From Hermetia illucens (Eukaryota; Arthropoda; Insecta; Diptera; Stratiomyidae), in contig NC_051854.1 of the NCBI RefSeq assembly GCF_905115235.1, positions 69,307,463 to 69,371,462 of the forward strand: a DNA stretch of 64,000 bases, in the 5' to 3' direction. The notes below the pieces were generated by a model. That model saw only the letters and a program-made list of their open reading frames with translations. It made no database searches and was not told where the DNA came from. This document shows positions 23,013 to 45,342 of the stretch, one piece after another; within the stretch, counting starts at the first letter, position 1; each line of letters starts with the position of its first letter. A program made the translations under genes and the position numbers.

Positions 23013-24560
23013 CCATCATCATTATCAACGGCGCATCAACCGGTATCTGGTCTAGGCCTGCCTTAGTAAGAAAATCCAGCCACTACGGTTTTGCGCCCAG
23101 GTCGCTCTGACCTACGCCATACATCTAAAGCAGGGTCTGCCTCGTTTTCTTCTACCATAGATAGTGCCCTTATAGATTTTCCGGGCTGGATCATCCTCAT
23201 TCATACGGATTAAATGACCCGCCCACCGCAACCTTTTGAGCCGGATTTTATCCACCACCAAAGCAGTCGTGATATCGCTCATAGATTTCATCGTTATAGA
23301 GGCTACGGAATCGTTCATCCTCATGTAGGGGACCAAAAATTCTTCCGAGAATTCTTCTCTCGAACGCGGCTGAAAGTTCGCAATTTGCGTACTAAGAAGT
23401 CTTCGAGAAATACATAAGGATTGGCAAGATCATAGTCTTGTACAGTAAGAGCTTTGACCCTATGGTGAGACGTTTTGAGCGAAGCAGTTTTTGTAAGCTG
23501 AAACTATCTCTGTTGGCAGCCAACATCCGCCTGTGAATTTAATGGTCACAGTTGTTATTGTTTGTGATTCTCGACCTAAGAAAGGAGAAATTATCAACGG
23601 CCTCAAAGTTACAGTCTTCTATCTTCATTATTCTCTGTTGACCAGTGCAATTCGATATTGTTAGTTTTTTGGTTTTTGGCACTGATGTTGTCACCATGGA
23701 CTTCGTCTTGCCTTCTTTAATGTTGAAAGTAGACTGTTTACCTTGGGTTACTCCTCCCATAATGTCAATATCGTCAGTGTAGGCCAGTAGTTGTTGATGT
23801 CGAATGGTCTTGAGAGTGATCCTGCTATTTTTATCTGGCCTCGCACATTAGCCCCCAATGGCCGTGTACAGTTTGACCTTGGCTGCGCTATCATAGGCAG
23901 CTTTAAAGTCGATGAAAAGATAGTGCAACTGACGTTCATATTCAAACAGTTTTTTCATTGCTTGCCACACAGAAAAAATCTGATCTCTTACTGAGTTGCC
24001 TGGAGTGAAGCCTCTTTGGTATATGCCAAAGACGTTCTAAGCGTATGGGGCTATTCGGCCTAGCAAGATAGTGGAGAATATCTTATAGATGGTACTTAGC
24101 AAATACCTCTATAATTGCCGCACTGTGTGATGTATCTCTTTTTATGTGTGAGACAAATAATGCCTCTATGCCAATCGTCAGGCATTGATTCACTGTCCCA
24201 CACCATGAACACAAGCTGATGAACCACTTAGTGTAATTGATCGCTTCATATTTCACCAATTCCGCTGTAATTCCATCGGCTCCTGGCCACTTTCTTCCAT
24301 ACTTGATGGTGGCAATATTTCTCCGTCGTCTTCAGTTGGCGGGATCTTCAACTCACTGAGGTTCTGGTTGTTCAGTAGTTCATCAAAGTACTCAACCCAT
24401 TGCTCCAATATGCCCATTCCATTGGAAATCAGATTTTTCTCTTTGCCTCGGCAGGATGAACATCCAGGTAGGTAGATAGTAGGCTTCATCCTGCTGACTT
24501 GTTGGTAAAACTTGCACGCCTGGCGCGCGTGCTCCCTGTACTTTTCTATCTTATTTGGAT
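23013..24560 (-). mobile_element. LINE-A copy, 5'-truncated and decayed
   Basis: Starting from the 3' tail at 23013, the RT C-terminal region (IRLKRLRWAGHLIRMNEDDPARK near 23180-23240), thumb, palm (LAYTDDIDIMGG near 23750-23790) and fingers (LLNNQNLSEL near 24330-24390) are in order, with indels. The palm catalytic Ala of YADD reads Thr. It shares the variant GGGGACCAAAAATTC and other differences with the copy at 54411-55640 and not with the full copy, so these two are sisters. Confidence 0.75.
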
Positions 24561-24877
24561 ATCTTCAAAAAATAGCAACATTCTCTAGATTGGTTTGAAC
24601 CAATAAATGCTGTCCATTAGTGTCGTTTAATCAAATCGAGGGAGACAATAACAATAAGACCCGATCTGTGTGGGGTGTTTCATTATATTACAACACTGAT
24701 ATTGGGAGAAACTCTTTATGAAGGTGTGGAATTTTACTAGAAAGCATCATACCTTTCAGTATGGGCTTATATCACAATCATCTTTTATCATTAAATTGTT
24801 TTTATAAAATATAATTGTTCGTTGGGCCCTGATATACATTTCCATGCACTTACAACAATGACGCAATTGAATGTGGA

Positions 24878-24885
24878 TATAAAAG
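24878..24885 (+). promoter_or_regulatory. SP2 TATA box
   Basis: TATAAAAG, followed by TC, starts 47 bases upstream of the SP2 start codon. The same box and nearly the same spacing are seen in SP4. Confidence 0.6.
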
Positions 24886-24924
24886 TCTTAACAAAAATGC
24901 AGCGAAGCTAGTTATTTTTTGAAA

Positions 24925-26017
24925 ATGAAATCGGAAGGAATTAAAGTATCTTTCATCGCGAAATTTTTGTTAATCTCTATTTATTTATTTATTTATTTCC
25001 AATGCGGTATGTATAACACCGAGAGATGTGACTCATTACATAATGATAACTCCTCAGATCAAATTTTAATCATACAATTTTTTTAAAGTAAAGATAAACG
25101 TAGCTTATTAGTAATTTCTAATATTTGAGTGAAGAAAAATAAAATCTCTTTTACATATTTTTGTTGCTAAAGTAAGGCCCATGTGGTTCCATTTTCTACA
25201 ATATTTCAGCATTCACTCAGGACCGGGAAGAAGAAAACAATGAATTTATCGTTGGCGGCATAGCTGCACGTAGCCCAATCCCATACCAAGTATCCTTACA
25301 AAACTTAGCACCAAATCGCTGGGATCATTTCTGTGGAGGATCTATTATCACTCAGTTCCATATTGTAACCGCTGCCCATTGCCTTCCTGGAAAGCATCCA
25401 TCTCAGATATCAGTCGTAGTTGGAACCCTAAGAAGATCATCTGGTGGAATCCGCCATCATGTTGAACGGATACGACTGCATCCGCAATACGTAGAATTTG
25501 TCCAAAACGATATTGCAATGATCAAAGTAATAATTCCATTTACATGGAGTAACCACATACGTCCTATACAATTTCGTAGTGGTGCCTATGTACCTGGGGG
25601 TGTTCCGTGTCGGTTGTCAGGTTGGGGATTTGTAAACCAAAACTTACCCTTGCCTGAAATTCTTCAGACCCTCAATTTAAGGACAGTATCAGACCAGCAA
25701 TGCAGAAGAAGCTTTTTGATTGGACCAACCCATGTTTGTGCGGATGCCGGACTATACCGAGGAGCTTGCTATGTAAGTGGTTTGTATATTACAAAAGACT
25801 TTCTTACTGGGACCTCTCCTTATAACATTCAACAAAAATGCTAATTGCGCTATTTACCATTCAGGCTGACTCAGGAGGCCCACTTGTGAGCTGGGATCGA
25901 TCACTTCTTATCGGGATAGTTTCATTTGGTCACCGAACCTGTGGAACGGGCAGTCCAGATGTTTATACCCGTGTTTCCTCATTGGTGGGATGGATAGAAA
26001 ATGAAATTCGATTCTAG
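24925..26017 (+). CDS. SP2, atypical brachyurin-like serine protease
   Basis: Three exons: 24925-25006, 25210-25772 and 25865-26017, giving 265 residues. Exon 1 encodes a strongly hydrophobic signal peptide (KFLLISIYLFIYFQC). Intron 1 is phase 1 and intron 2 phase 0. The triad is His57 (VTAAHC), Asp102 (NDIAMI) and Ser195. Two things are odd. The residue before the mature N-terminus IVGG is Phe (EENNEF-IVGG), so a trypsin could not make the standard activation cut. The join of exons 2 and 3 reads Cys-Tyr-Ala-Asp-Ser-Gly-Gly, so Gly193 of the oxyanion hole is Ala (GCT where the others have GGT). Gly189 and Asp226 (GSPDVYTR) match SP1. It is either an enzyme with altered activity or a decoy. 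The reading frame and splice sites are otherwise clean. Confidence 0.92.
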
Positions 26018-26420
26018 AATTACGAGACTATGAAGAAATTAATAATATTAACTCCGATCAAATATTAAGCAACGTTGTGCCTTGGAAAATGTTAGTTTCA
26101 ATATCACTATTGAATAGAAATTACCATAAAAGAAGTTCACTTCATATTTCACCAATTCCACTTAACGATAGTTGGTTATTTTCAATAATTCGCGTTTCTG
26201 CATCGATCTACAAAATGTTGAGGGCTTGGATCAGTTCGAGTATTCAGGTAAAAACACGGCATATAGTCGAGCTTAGTTAGCTTAAACTTTGTAATGAATA
26301 TAAATAGCGATTAAGGCTTCCTAATTGGCCATCGGGTGTAAAACTTTGCTGGAAGTAACTATATCAAACTGAAGAGTATCCCTTTCCTGCTACTCCTGTT
26401 TTAATGGCAAGCGAATCTAG
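26018..26420. other. 3' flank of SP2
   Basis: AT-rich, with no clear polyadenylation hexamer close to the stop; AATAAT-like variants occur near 26040. A 67-codon frame at 26077-26280 has no known motif. Confidence 0.3.
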
Positions 26421-27360
26421 GAAGGGATGATTCTAAGCGACAGCCCGGTACTTCGCCCCCGCTAATAGGACACCAAGCTAAGGCGGAGCAGCATACGCCT
26501 AGGGCATTCGCTTTCAGCCTAGAAACCGCTGTCGTAGAACTAGGCTTAGCATGTAGCAGCCACAGAACTTCTCCCAGGAGTTTCCAAAGTAACGAAGACT
26601 GCGAAAAGAGGAAGCCAACGAAGAGGGGATAGTATGCTGAAATCTTACTCAAAAGGCAGTATCAGAAGGTCTTCCATATGGTGAACAAGGTTCGGAAGAA
26701 TAAGGAAGCCGGTACTAACGACGAGCAGAACGGAAAGACATTGCTGAATACAACTAAATTTCGAAGAAAAACGCTTGGAAAACCAGTAGAAGCCAAAACA
26801 TACCGCATTCAAACGTAACCGATCTCAGGATGATGTCGAGCACACACTGCGATCCTTTTAGCAATGTGAGTAAACGTCGTCTACGAGTAGCACTGATGAA
26901 TGGTAATTCCGTCAGTGGGAAACTGTTACTGGAGGCATGGATTAACGTAAAAGTCAGCATGTAGGAGCTGGTCATCATCCATTTCCTGGTCGGCAAGGAG
27001 AAACAGTGATGGATGTTTCCCCCTTTTTGATTCCTAACAGGTGGGTATGATGAAATAATATCTGAGAATCGGTTCCCCAGGAACGCCCAACGCCATAAAT
27101 TAAGGAAATCGGTTACTCGTATCTTGTTGTCAAAGATTGGTATGAATATGGACAAATGCAAACAGCCAACCTTTCCTACTCCATATAAGTGGAAAGTGCT
27201 TGGAGGCACTGGAAAATGCAGTGCACAAAGTGCTATATACCATCAAAAGCAAAATGGCCGAACTCTACCTTCCATGTCTAAATGGACAAAGGTGGTTCCT
27301 TTCCGGCGATGTAAAATATCAGAGTGTGGTGAGCAAGCATAAAACTTGAGGTGAAAAAGG
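26420..27360 (+). mobile_element. LINE-D ORF1 fragment (DUF4780-like)
   Basis: A LINE ORF1 with many frame shifts. The part around 27118-27340 reads in pieces as an LSKIGMNMDKWQ-like stretch followed by KCLEALENAVHKVLY, resembling the DUF4780 domain found in ORF1 of LOA-type LINEs (compare FQNPRIPMDEWVVIKEEKPQ at 52432-52491). The upstream part from 26420 is rich in Lys/Arg/Glu codons on the plus strand, but no domain is clear. The assignment is by recollection of the family pattern. Confidence 0.4.
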
Positions 27361-27387
27361 ACCTTATAGCCTTCTATACCTGCCCTG

Positions 27388-29230
27388 CGACTTGGAGCTT
27401 AAAAATACACTCAAAATCTTCCCTATTTGTTTCAGGAGGCGACTAAAAGGGGTAGGAATTTGTGGCGTTGCAACCCGCAAACTTTGAAACTTTGCTCCTA
27501 CTGAAACGTCAACAACGCCACGGATAGGGACTGACTTCACAGCTACGATCTTTGGCTATCGAAAGCGGACTAAGATTTGTTTGTTGAATATGCGCAAGCT
27601 CCTCTAAACGGTAACGATCGTTTCCACGAATTTGGACAAGAATTTCATTCTGGACCTAAGCAAAGTAAGATGTTGGGACACTAGTGAATACTCCGCTCCC
27701 TCTTGCCGCACTTAAAGTAATATGCCTTTACAGCCTTGAAAGCAAAGCGGTAGCATACGCGAATCTGATGTCGAACTGCTTCCGACGGCTACTACAAGGC
27801 GCGCTCTCTTGACCAACGCGCCGGTTTCTGACAGACTTCTGGCTGCAAGATTCCGGTCCAGATTAAGGACCATTACAATTGTACAGGGCTACGTTGTTAA
27901 CCAGTTGAAACTTCCGATATAGTGGAGGAAAGTATTTTCTACGGGCAATGACACACAATATCGAGGAAGCTTCCTACAAGCAACATTGTTTTGGTGATGT
28001 GTGATCTGAATGCCAAAAAGGGCTTCGACAATAGCTTACCTGAACATGTGATACGGTGATCACCACCTGATGGTCAGTTATTTTCGCTTGCGTGATGTGC
28101 CTGCCACTTCTTGCAGGGTTGGAGAGTTGTGACTCCCTATTACTGGACAGTGGGGCAGCTATCTTGCTGATTAGACGGCAGATACAATTAGTAACCCGCC
28201 TGAGAATATCGATGAGCATTGGGCCACAATCAAAAATAACCTTTTGTCATTTGCTACGCCGGTTTTTGACTCCGTCCCGAATGTTTTTCATAAGGACAGG
28301 CTTACGAAGGAATGGTAGAAACCGATCCATGAAAAAAGGGGGAAGTAGTTGAAGGCTATATCGACCGCTGCTAACAATGACGAACGTGAGGCGTTCTAAA
28401 TCCGATACCCTGCGAAATTCCGGGAAGTTCAAAGTAGTGTATGTCGTGACAGAAAGGAATTTGTTATTGCGGTGGTCAGAGAAGTGTAGAATGCTATGAT
28501 TTCAGAAGTTGCATGTGGTCGCCAATATTTCGATGGTTCAACGTCAACGATCGACTCCTCATTGAACTTCACTACGGACCTTAACCGCATCACATACGGT
28601 GAGGTTCCTCCTCTTGTGGATGAAGTAGCTGGTTACCATAACACCAAGCAAAAGAGAAATTGTTTCGGTCATCGATGCACTCGAAATAAAGTCGCTGGGC
28701 TTGATGCAGTTACTGCAGATCTGCTACACCGACTCGTTTGCAAGTCTTGCGAATCCGAAACCTTTCCGAGAGAATGGAAGAAAGGGATGATTGTTAAAAT
28801 TCCAAAGGATGGTACCAGTTTTGGGTCTGACAATTAGAGAGGTGTCCGTGAGCTCCCTGCCGTCGCAATGATAATATCCAAAGTATTCCTGGGACGCATC
28901 AACGAACTCTCAAAGTGGTTTCCGCTCCGAATTCTTCTGCATTGAGAACATCAACCCGCTATATATCATTCTGGAATAGTGCCTGGAGTTTAGATAGTCA
29001 CCTCACCTGCTCTTCATAGGTTTCGACAATGCTTTCGACAAGGTGAACAGCGGAATCCGCGGGGTAAAATATTGTTACCAATATCATTCCTTCGTGCTGT
29101 CGGCGACGCTTTTCATGCTGTTTTGTCTAGAGGACGTAGAGGAATTCATCCCGATGGCAAGTGTGAAATTTTCTAGTATTATCTAACAGTCACTGATCCA
29201 GGCGGCGAAGGCTCACCACCTGCGCTAACT
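27388..29230 (+). mobile_element. LINE-B copy: 5' region, endonuclease remnants and RT
   Basis: The 5' part (27388-27560) aligns with 1203-1330 and with 36248-36270 plus 41241-41350. The endonuclease end (DHHLMVSYFRLRDVP) is near 28055-28105. The pre-RT and RT part at 28496-28990 includes LNRITYGEVPPLVDEV, AGLDAVTADLLHRL, then FPREWKKGMIVKIPKDGTSF, and RGV-LPAVAMIISKVFLGRI. A palm block A piece (FRQCFRQGEQ) follows near 29030. Stops and frameshifts are frequent. This copy serves as the empty-site reference for the TTAA transposon at 36271. Confidence 0.65.
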
Positions 29231-29329
29231 CAGGGAGGGTATGACCAGACCAAATTACAGCAGCTTTGGAGTTAGTCATCTGCAAATTCGAACAGGATTA
29301 TGAGGGTTTGCACGGGCTGTTAGCTAATA

Positions 29330-29665
29330 GGAGACCATACCGTCAGACCAGCTATACGCTATAACTCGCATAGTTAAAGTTTCGGCGAGGACGGTAAAAC
29401 CCTCAGGCACTTACTTTGCATGTGTCCATCTCTAACTAAGGGCCAGGCTACGGACAGCATATAAACAATTCTTTGGGGATCTCAGAGAAATCTCTGATTG
29501 TAAGGTGGGGAAGTTGCTATCATTAGCAAATGCAACTTGAAAAATCTCAGTAAACTAGATTCTACTCTGCTCTCTTGGCCTTTTTACCGGTCTTAGGAGT
29601 ATATGGCATCAGAACGTAGCACTACAGTACTAACTGGGCTTCTCGGAGCGGCACTGATACCTACC
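29330..29665 (+). mobile_element. LINE 3' end (LOA/Jockey-like C-terminal region)
   Basis: GEDGKTLRHLLCMCPSLTK near 29376-29435 matches the His-Cys segment at the C-terminus of LOA/R1-type ORF2, and the tail around 29600-29665 ends in tetranucleotide-like repeats (CCTACCTATC). It is a short decayed 3' end. It probably belongs to LINE-D, by inference. Confidence 0.45.
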
Positions 29666-29689
29666 TATCATAAAAATATAGAAACCTTT

Positions 29690-29835
29690 GTGTGAAACTG
29701 ATTGAATAAGGGCAATATTCTGTCATCTGCTGCAGCAGCAAAACATGACATCATATACATATCCGAAACGTTTCTAGACTCTGAAGAGTGTCAAATTCCT
29801 GAGAGATGTTCGATCCTTCACTGCGTTACTCAATT
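29690..29835 (+). mobile_element. LINE endonuclease start (Jockey-like)
   Basis: GNILSSAAAAKHDIIYISET near 29709-29770 followed by FLDSEECQIPER matches the beginning of an APE endonuclease, where the catalytic Glu is in the SETFL-type motif. Only this part is preserved. Confidence 0.45.
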
Positions 29836-29884
29836 CCCATAAAGCGGATCAATTCACCATTGGTTCGACTAGCCTTGTGGTTAT

Positions 29885-29995
29885 TTACCATCGACTTCGA
29901 TGTTCAGACCAATTTTGGAAATTAAATTCTCGTTAGCGCGAATTACGTGCGATACCATCGAAAACGCCTCTCTCGTAATTTCAACACGATCATTT
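29885..29995 (-). mobile_element. LINE-E fragment
   Basis: It aligns directly with 10161-10280 of the LINE-E copy, sharing TTTACCATCGACTTCGATGT and the block around AATTCTCGTTAGC. Only about 110 bases are left. Confidence 0.65.
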
Positions 29996-30089
29996 TGTTT
30001 TTAACGATATGGGATATATTTGCCTGTCCATCGAGATCAAGTAAGATTCAGCACGAAATAACTCCAACTATGCTTTCCTTTACCTAAGC

Positions 30090-30215
30090 TTTGGACCAGC
30101 ATGCTATGTAAATAATATGGAGTCTAACATCGACCTGTCAGGTAACCATCACCTGATGGTTGCTGACATATGCTTACGTGTTGCTACTTCATTGCGAATT
30201 TTTCATCTCTTATTT
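30090..30215 (+). mobile_element. LINE-B endonuclease fragment
   Basis: The frame ESNIDLSGNHHLMVADICLR near 30121-30180 corresponds to the end of the LINE-B endonuclease and resembles 28050-28110 (CACCTGATGGT shared). Only this short piece is seen, between LINE-E debris and the end of SP3. Confidence 0.4.
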
Positions 30216-30258
30216 CAAAGAAAAGCCCTGAACTATTTACACAATCATTCATAAATAT

Positions 30259-30264
30259 TTTATT
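30259..30264 (-). terminator. SP3 polyadenylation signal
   Basis: AATAAA on the minus strand, 33 bases past the SP3 stop codon. Confidence 0.6.
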
Positions 30265-30296
30265 ATCATAAAATTTTAATGTAGACTTAATATCAA

Positions 30297-42249
<11,953 letters not shown>

Positions 42250-42282
42250 ACTTGCTCCCCATCTAGGTGCCGATTTGTCGGA

Positions 42283-42292
42283 GACTAATATA
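42283..42292 (-). promoter_or_regulatory. probable SP3 TATA-like box
   Basis: TATATTAGTC ends 34 bases before the SP3 ATG, at nearly the same distance as TATAAAAGTC (SP2) and TATATAAAAG (SP4). Two A to T changes make it weaker than the paralogous boxes. Confidence 0.45.
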
Positions 42293-42299
42293 CTTAAGA

Positions 42300-43285
42300 C
42301 TGAATTCCCCATTTGATATATTCTCAGAACTCTTTACTACAAGTTGCATTAATTATAAGAATAATAACAATAGTTAGGAAGGTGAAATGCTGATGAGTGA
42401 TATCCAACCGCGAATTTTATTTTGAAAGACTAAACACTTAAAAATCATATGAAAAGAATGGTGGCTACTTTCAGGAAGTATTCTATCGGCAAGATAATTA
42501 AATTATGCTTTTACTAGTCACTGCATTAAATTATCGTCTTTTCCACCAAAATATTATAAAGTTCATTCACTTTTCAGATAAAACTCTGTTTTTCACGCAC
42601 ATGTACATAATTAAAAGTCATAGATTCTTTCTTTGAAATAAACACAACTGTATCTGAAATACGTATGTCACAATCTAACAGAACCTGATACGCAAATTCC
42701 GACTCATTCCAAGCTCCATGCATTGTGGACGCAGAGCGGCTTATACCATATAATATGATTCACTGTCATATGCAAAATATAGTATAATATTTTCCACCAA
42801 AAATACAGTTGATTAACAGATCTACAGATAAGATACTTAATAAGTGTTTCAAAATTCAAGGTAATAGCACAAATGATAGTGACATTCATTGAGGCTAGGT
42901 CGGTAAATAATTTATGGGTCCGTTGATTTGTAACGCAAAATCATTTTGATACAAAAGGAACATAGCTACTTAGAATTCGAAGATATTTTTCTTTTTCGGC
43001 ATTTTGTGCTAAGCGGGAGATAAGGACTTTACAGTTTTTGTCAGTTAAAAAATTACAGCACACAAAACCTTTAAAAGATTTTGACTATGTCAGAAGTCAA
43101 GGCCAAGCAATTAGCAACATTGGTTAGTTCCATAGTGAAATGAATTAAACAAGTTGGGAATAAGGGATTTTCTATTTCTCTCTCTGCATGACAGCTTTAT
43201 GTCTACACAGTTAAAAATTCCATTGCCCTCTATTTTAAAAAGTCATTTACCCAAATAAATTTATATTTTTTTTATGGGTAGAGGT
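42300..43285. other. intergenic, upstream of SP3
   Basis: Very AT-rich, with no coding signal and no repeat match that I can see. A 61-codon frame at 42704-42889 is chance-like. Confidence 0.4.
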
Positions 43286-43289
43286 GAAA

Positions 43290-44060
43290 ATTTGCATTAG
43301 TGTATGGGATTCCCACCCACTAAAACCACTCCCACTTCTCCGCGCATATCCCCGCGGGACCACCGTGAAGTATTAGGGGCTCTGGCTTACACCAACTTCC
43401 GACTTCAACATCTCCTCCTCGAAATTGTGGACTCCGATAACTGCATTGAGGACATCGTTTAACTAATCTAACTAACTAACGGACAATGGAACATAACATG
43501 CTCCAAGTCGTCGGGCGCAGCGGCGCATTCGGAACAGTCTGAGGACTTATTCAAGCTGAAGCGATGCCAGTACTTCCTCTATCCACTGAGTCCCATAAGA
43601 GACTGTGTTAGGTCGTAATTCAACTCTCCATGACTCCGTTCTACCCATCTCTGGATACACGGCATCAGTGTATGAATCCAGCGACCTTTTTCGGAGCTAT
43701 CCAGGATTCGCCCTCCTTCTCCGGTGTAGAGAGTGTGCCTCATTCGCTAGAAGATCCAAGCGAATCATTCCCACGGTGACACGCACTGCGTCATCGGATA
43801 CCTATATGCATTGCACACTCTCAGCGCGAGTGACCGGTATGCCGAACTTACCCATCCCCGATTCACTATCTTATCCATTGAGGGCGCACAGACAGAAACC
43901 GCGTATAGCAGGATTGATTTCTCCACCCCTGCGGCAAGCAGCCGGCGACTAAATTTTGACCCTTCAATACTAGGCATCATAGTTGCTAGAGATGAGCCAG
44001 CCTTTGCTGCCTTTTCGTGTATAATCCCAAGCCCGGTTGTGAAAGGAGGAGGGATGGATA
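43290..44060 (-). mobile_element. R1-clade LINE, 3' end
   Basis: The 3' UTR around 43300-43390 matches 18440-18530 (GGGATT, CCCACTAAAACCACTCCC versus CCTACTAAAACCACCCCC). The C-terminal coding part includes ESSDLFRSYPG-like antisense; reading minus at 43765-43980 gives SKFSRRLLAAGVEKSILLYAVSV, matching RLLIARVVASIMLYATPVW of the copy at 18656. It is 5'-truncated and frameshifted. Confidence 0.6.
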
Positions 44061-44109
44061 GCTTCAGTCTGAATGACTGTACGCCACCGCAGTGTCTTAG
44101 AGAGTAGGT

Positions 44110-45010
44110 GAGGAAAGTGCAGGAACTTTGCAGTGTTGCAGATTACTCACTGAGGAAGCTATCACCGCAGCTGGCAGTTAGGTATAAAATGTAAATCCAT
44201 CTATGAGAAGAAGAAGAAACTTAAGGTCCGGTACGGATAACTGGCGGGAGTCCTTTAACTTGGTGACTTGGTCGGGCTCCCACAATGGACAGCACGGCGT
44301 CGAAACCGCTAAATATGGGGCGGTTCGACGTCTAGGCGCACGACGACCAGGAGCATTGCTCCGCCTGCTGCAGCTGCTTCGCCACGATCTGTGGCGACCA
44401 CTTCAGCAGGTTCACGTAGGCAGCTGATGAAGTGGACTGAAGAAATGAGCCTCTTCATCATCCGCTCCTACTACGAAATAAAGGCGGGGGGGGGGATCTC
44501 CTTCTCCCCCTGATCTCCTTCTCATCAGCTGTCCCTTGATCAGCCGGTCCCGTTAAACCTGACTTTGAACTTCGAAATTCATCCCTGGTTTGTGATAATA
44601 ACAACAGCTCATGTGTTGCGAAAACAACAACAAAGCTAGTAGATTTACACGAATGAGATGAAAGTACATCTACACGTTGTTTGGAATTGCGCAAGTGTAA
44701 GTAAATTCTTGGGGTTAAGGGGGAGAGGAAAAGGGCATATAAATAGTCATTTTATAAAATAAATAAAAGTATTTAATTTAGAAGTTGCAAAAGTTACAAG
44801 TTTAAGTTGAAAATTTAAATTGGAAGATAGGGATGGGAATGGATCAATTGAAAGTGGTGAATTGGGGGAAGGCTAGGGAATGTTAGCACAGGAGAAAAAG
44901 AGAGAATATTGCATATTAGTAAACGGATTCTACCGTCCATGGCCAAAGCAAAGAAAATGTTATCTATATCGCAATGCCATGACCGCCTGGTAGTCACTGT
45001 GGGTGTAGTG
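44110..45010. other. unassigned sequence, possibly LINE 5' remnant
   Basis: A fragment near 44300-44470 reads SRRQLMKWTEEMSLFIIRSYYEI, a pattern I associate with the start of some insect LINE polyproteins. It is followed by a poly-G run near 44485. The rest to 45010 is AT-rich with no feature. I am not sure of the family. Confidence 0.3.
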
Positions 45011-45014
45011 TTCA

Positions 45015-45335
45015 CTTACCCGCCAGGTCATCCCTCGCGCCTACGAGGCAATAAGGTTGATCAGATCAACGATTGAGTCTAACCCTCTGCCTCGGAAGGT
45101 GGGCATGCATCCAAAATTGGATAGTACAATGTCCAGCTCCGCGAAGGTTTCAAGCATAATTTAGCCCTTGTTGCTCGTAATTTCACTCACCTAGTCTAAA
45201 ATCCATGCGTTGAAATCGCCTGCAATGATCTTACGGCTGTCGTCTCTGGCGTCCAAAATCAAGCCATCTAGCATCTTCTCATATTGCGCTAATGTTGCAC
45301 TAGGAGGAGCATATCAGCTGTAGATATGGACGCCT
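45015..45335 (-). mobile_element. R1-clade LINE endonuclease fragment
   Basis: Reading minus, YAPPSATLAQYEKMLDGLIL, then KIIAGDFNAWILD, then NFGCMPTFRGRGLDSIVDL and ARGMTWRVS correspond to the endonuclease of the copy at 20530-21290 (MPTF, SIVDL and GMSW motifs). It lacks RT. It is directly followed by a LINE-A 3' end at 45343. Confidence 0.6.
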
Positions 45336-45342
45336 TTGACTT

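Noticed and set aside
23748-23945. Short minus-strand ORF as a gene
   Set aside because: It lies within the LINE-A copy and reads its palm and upstream region in broken frames.
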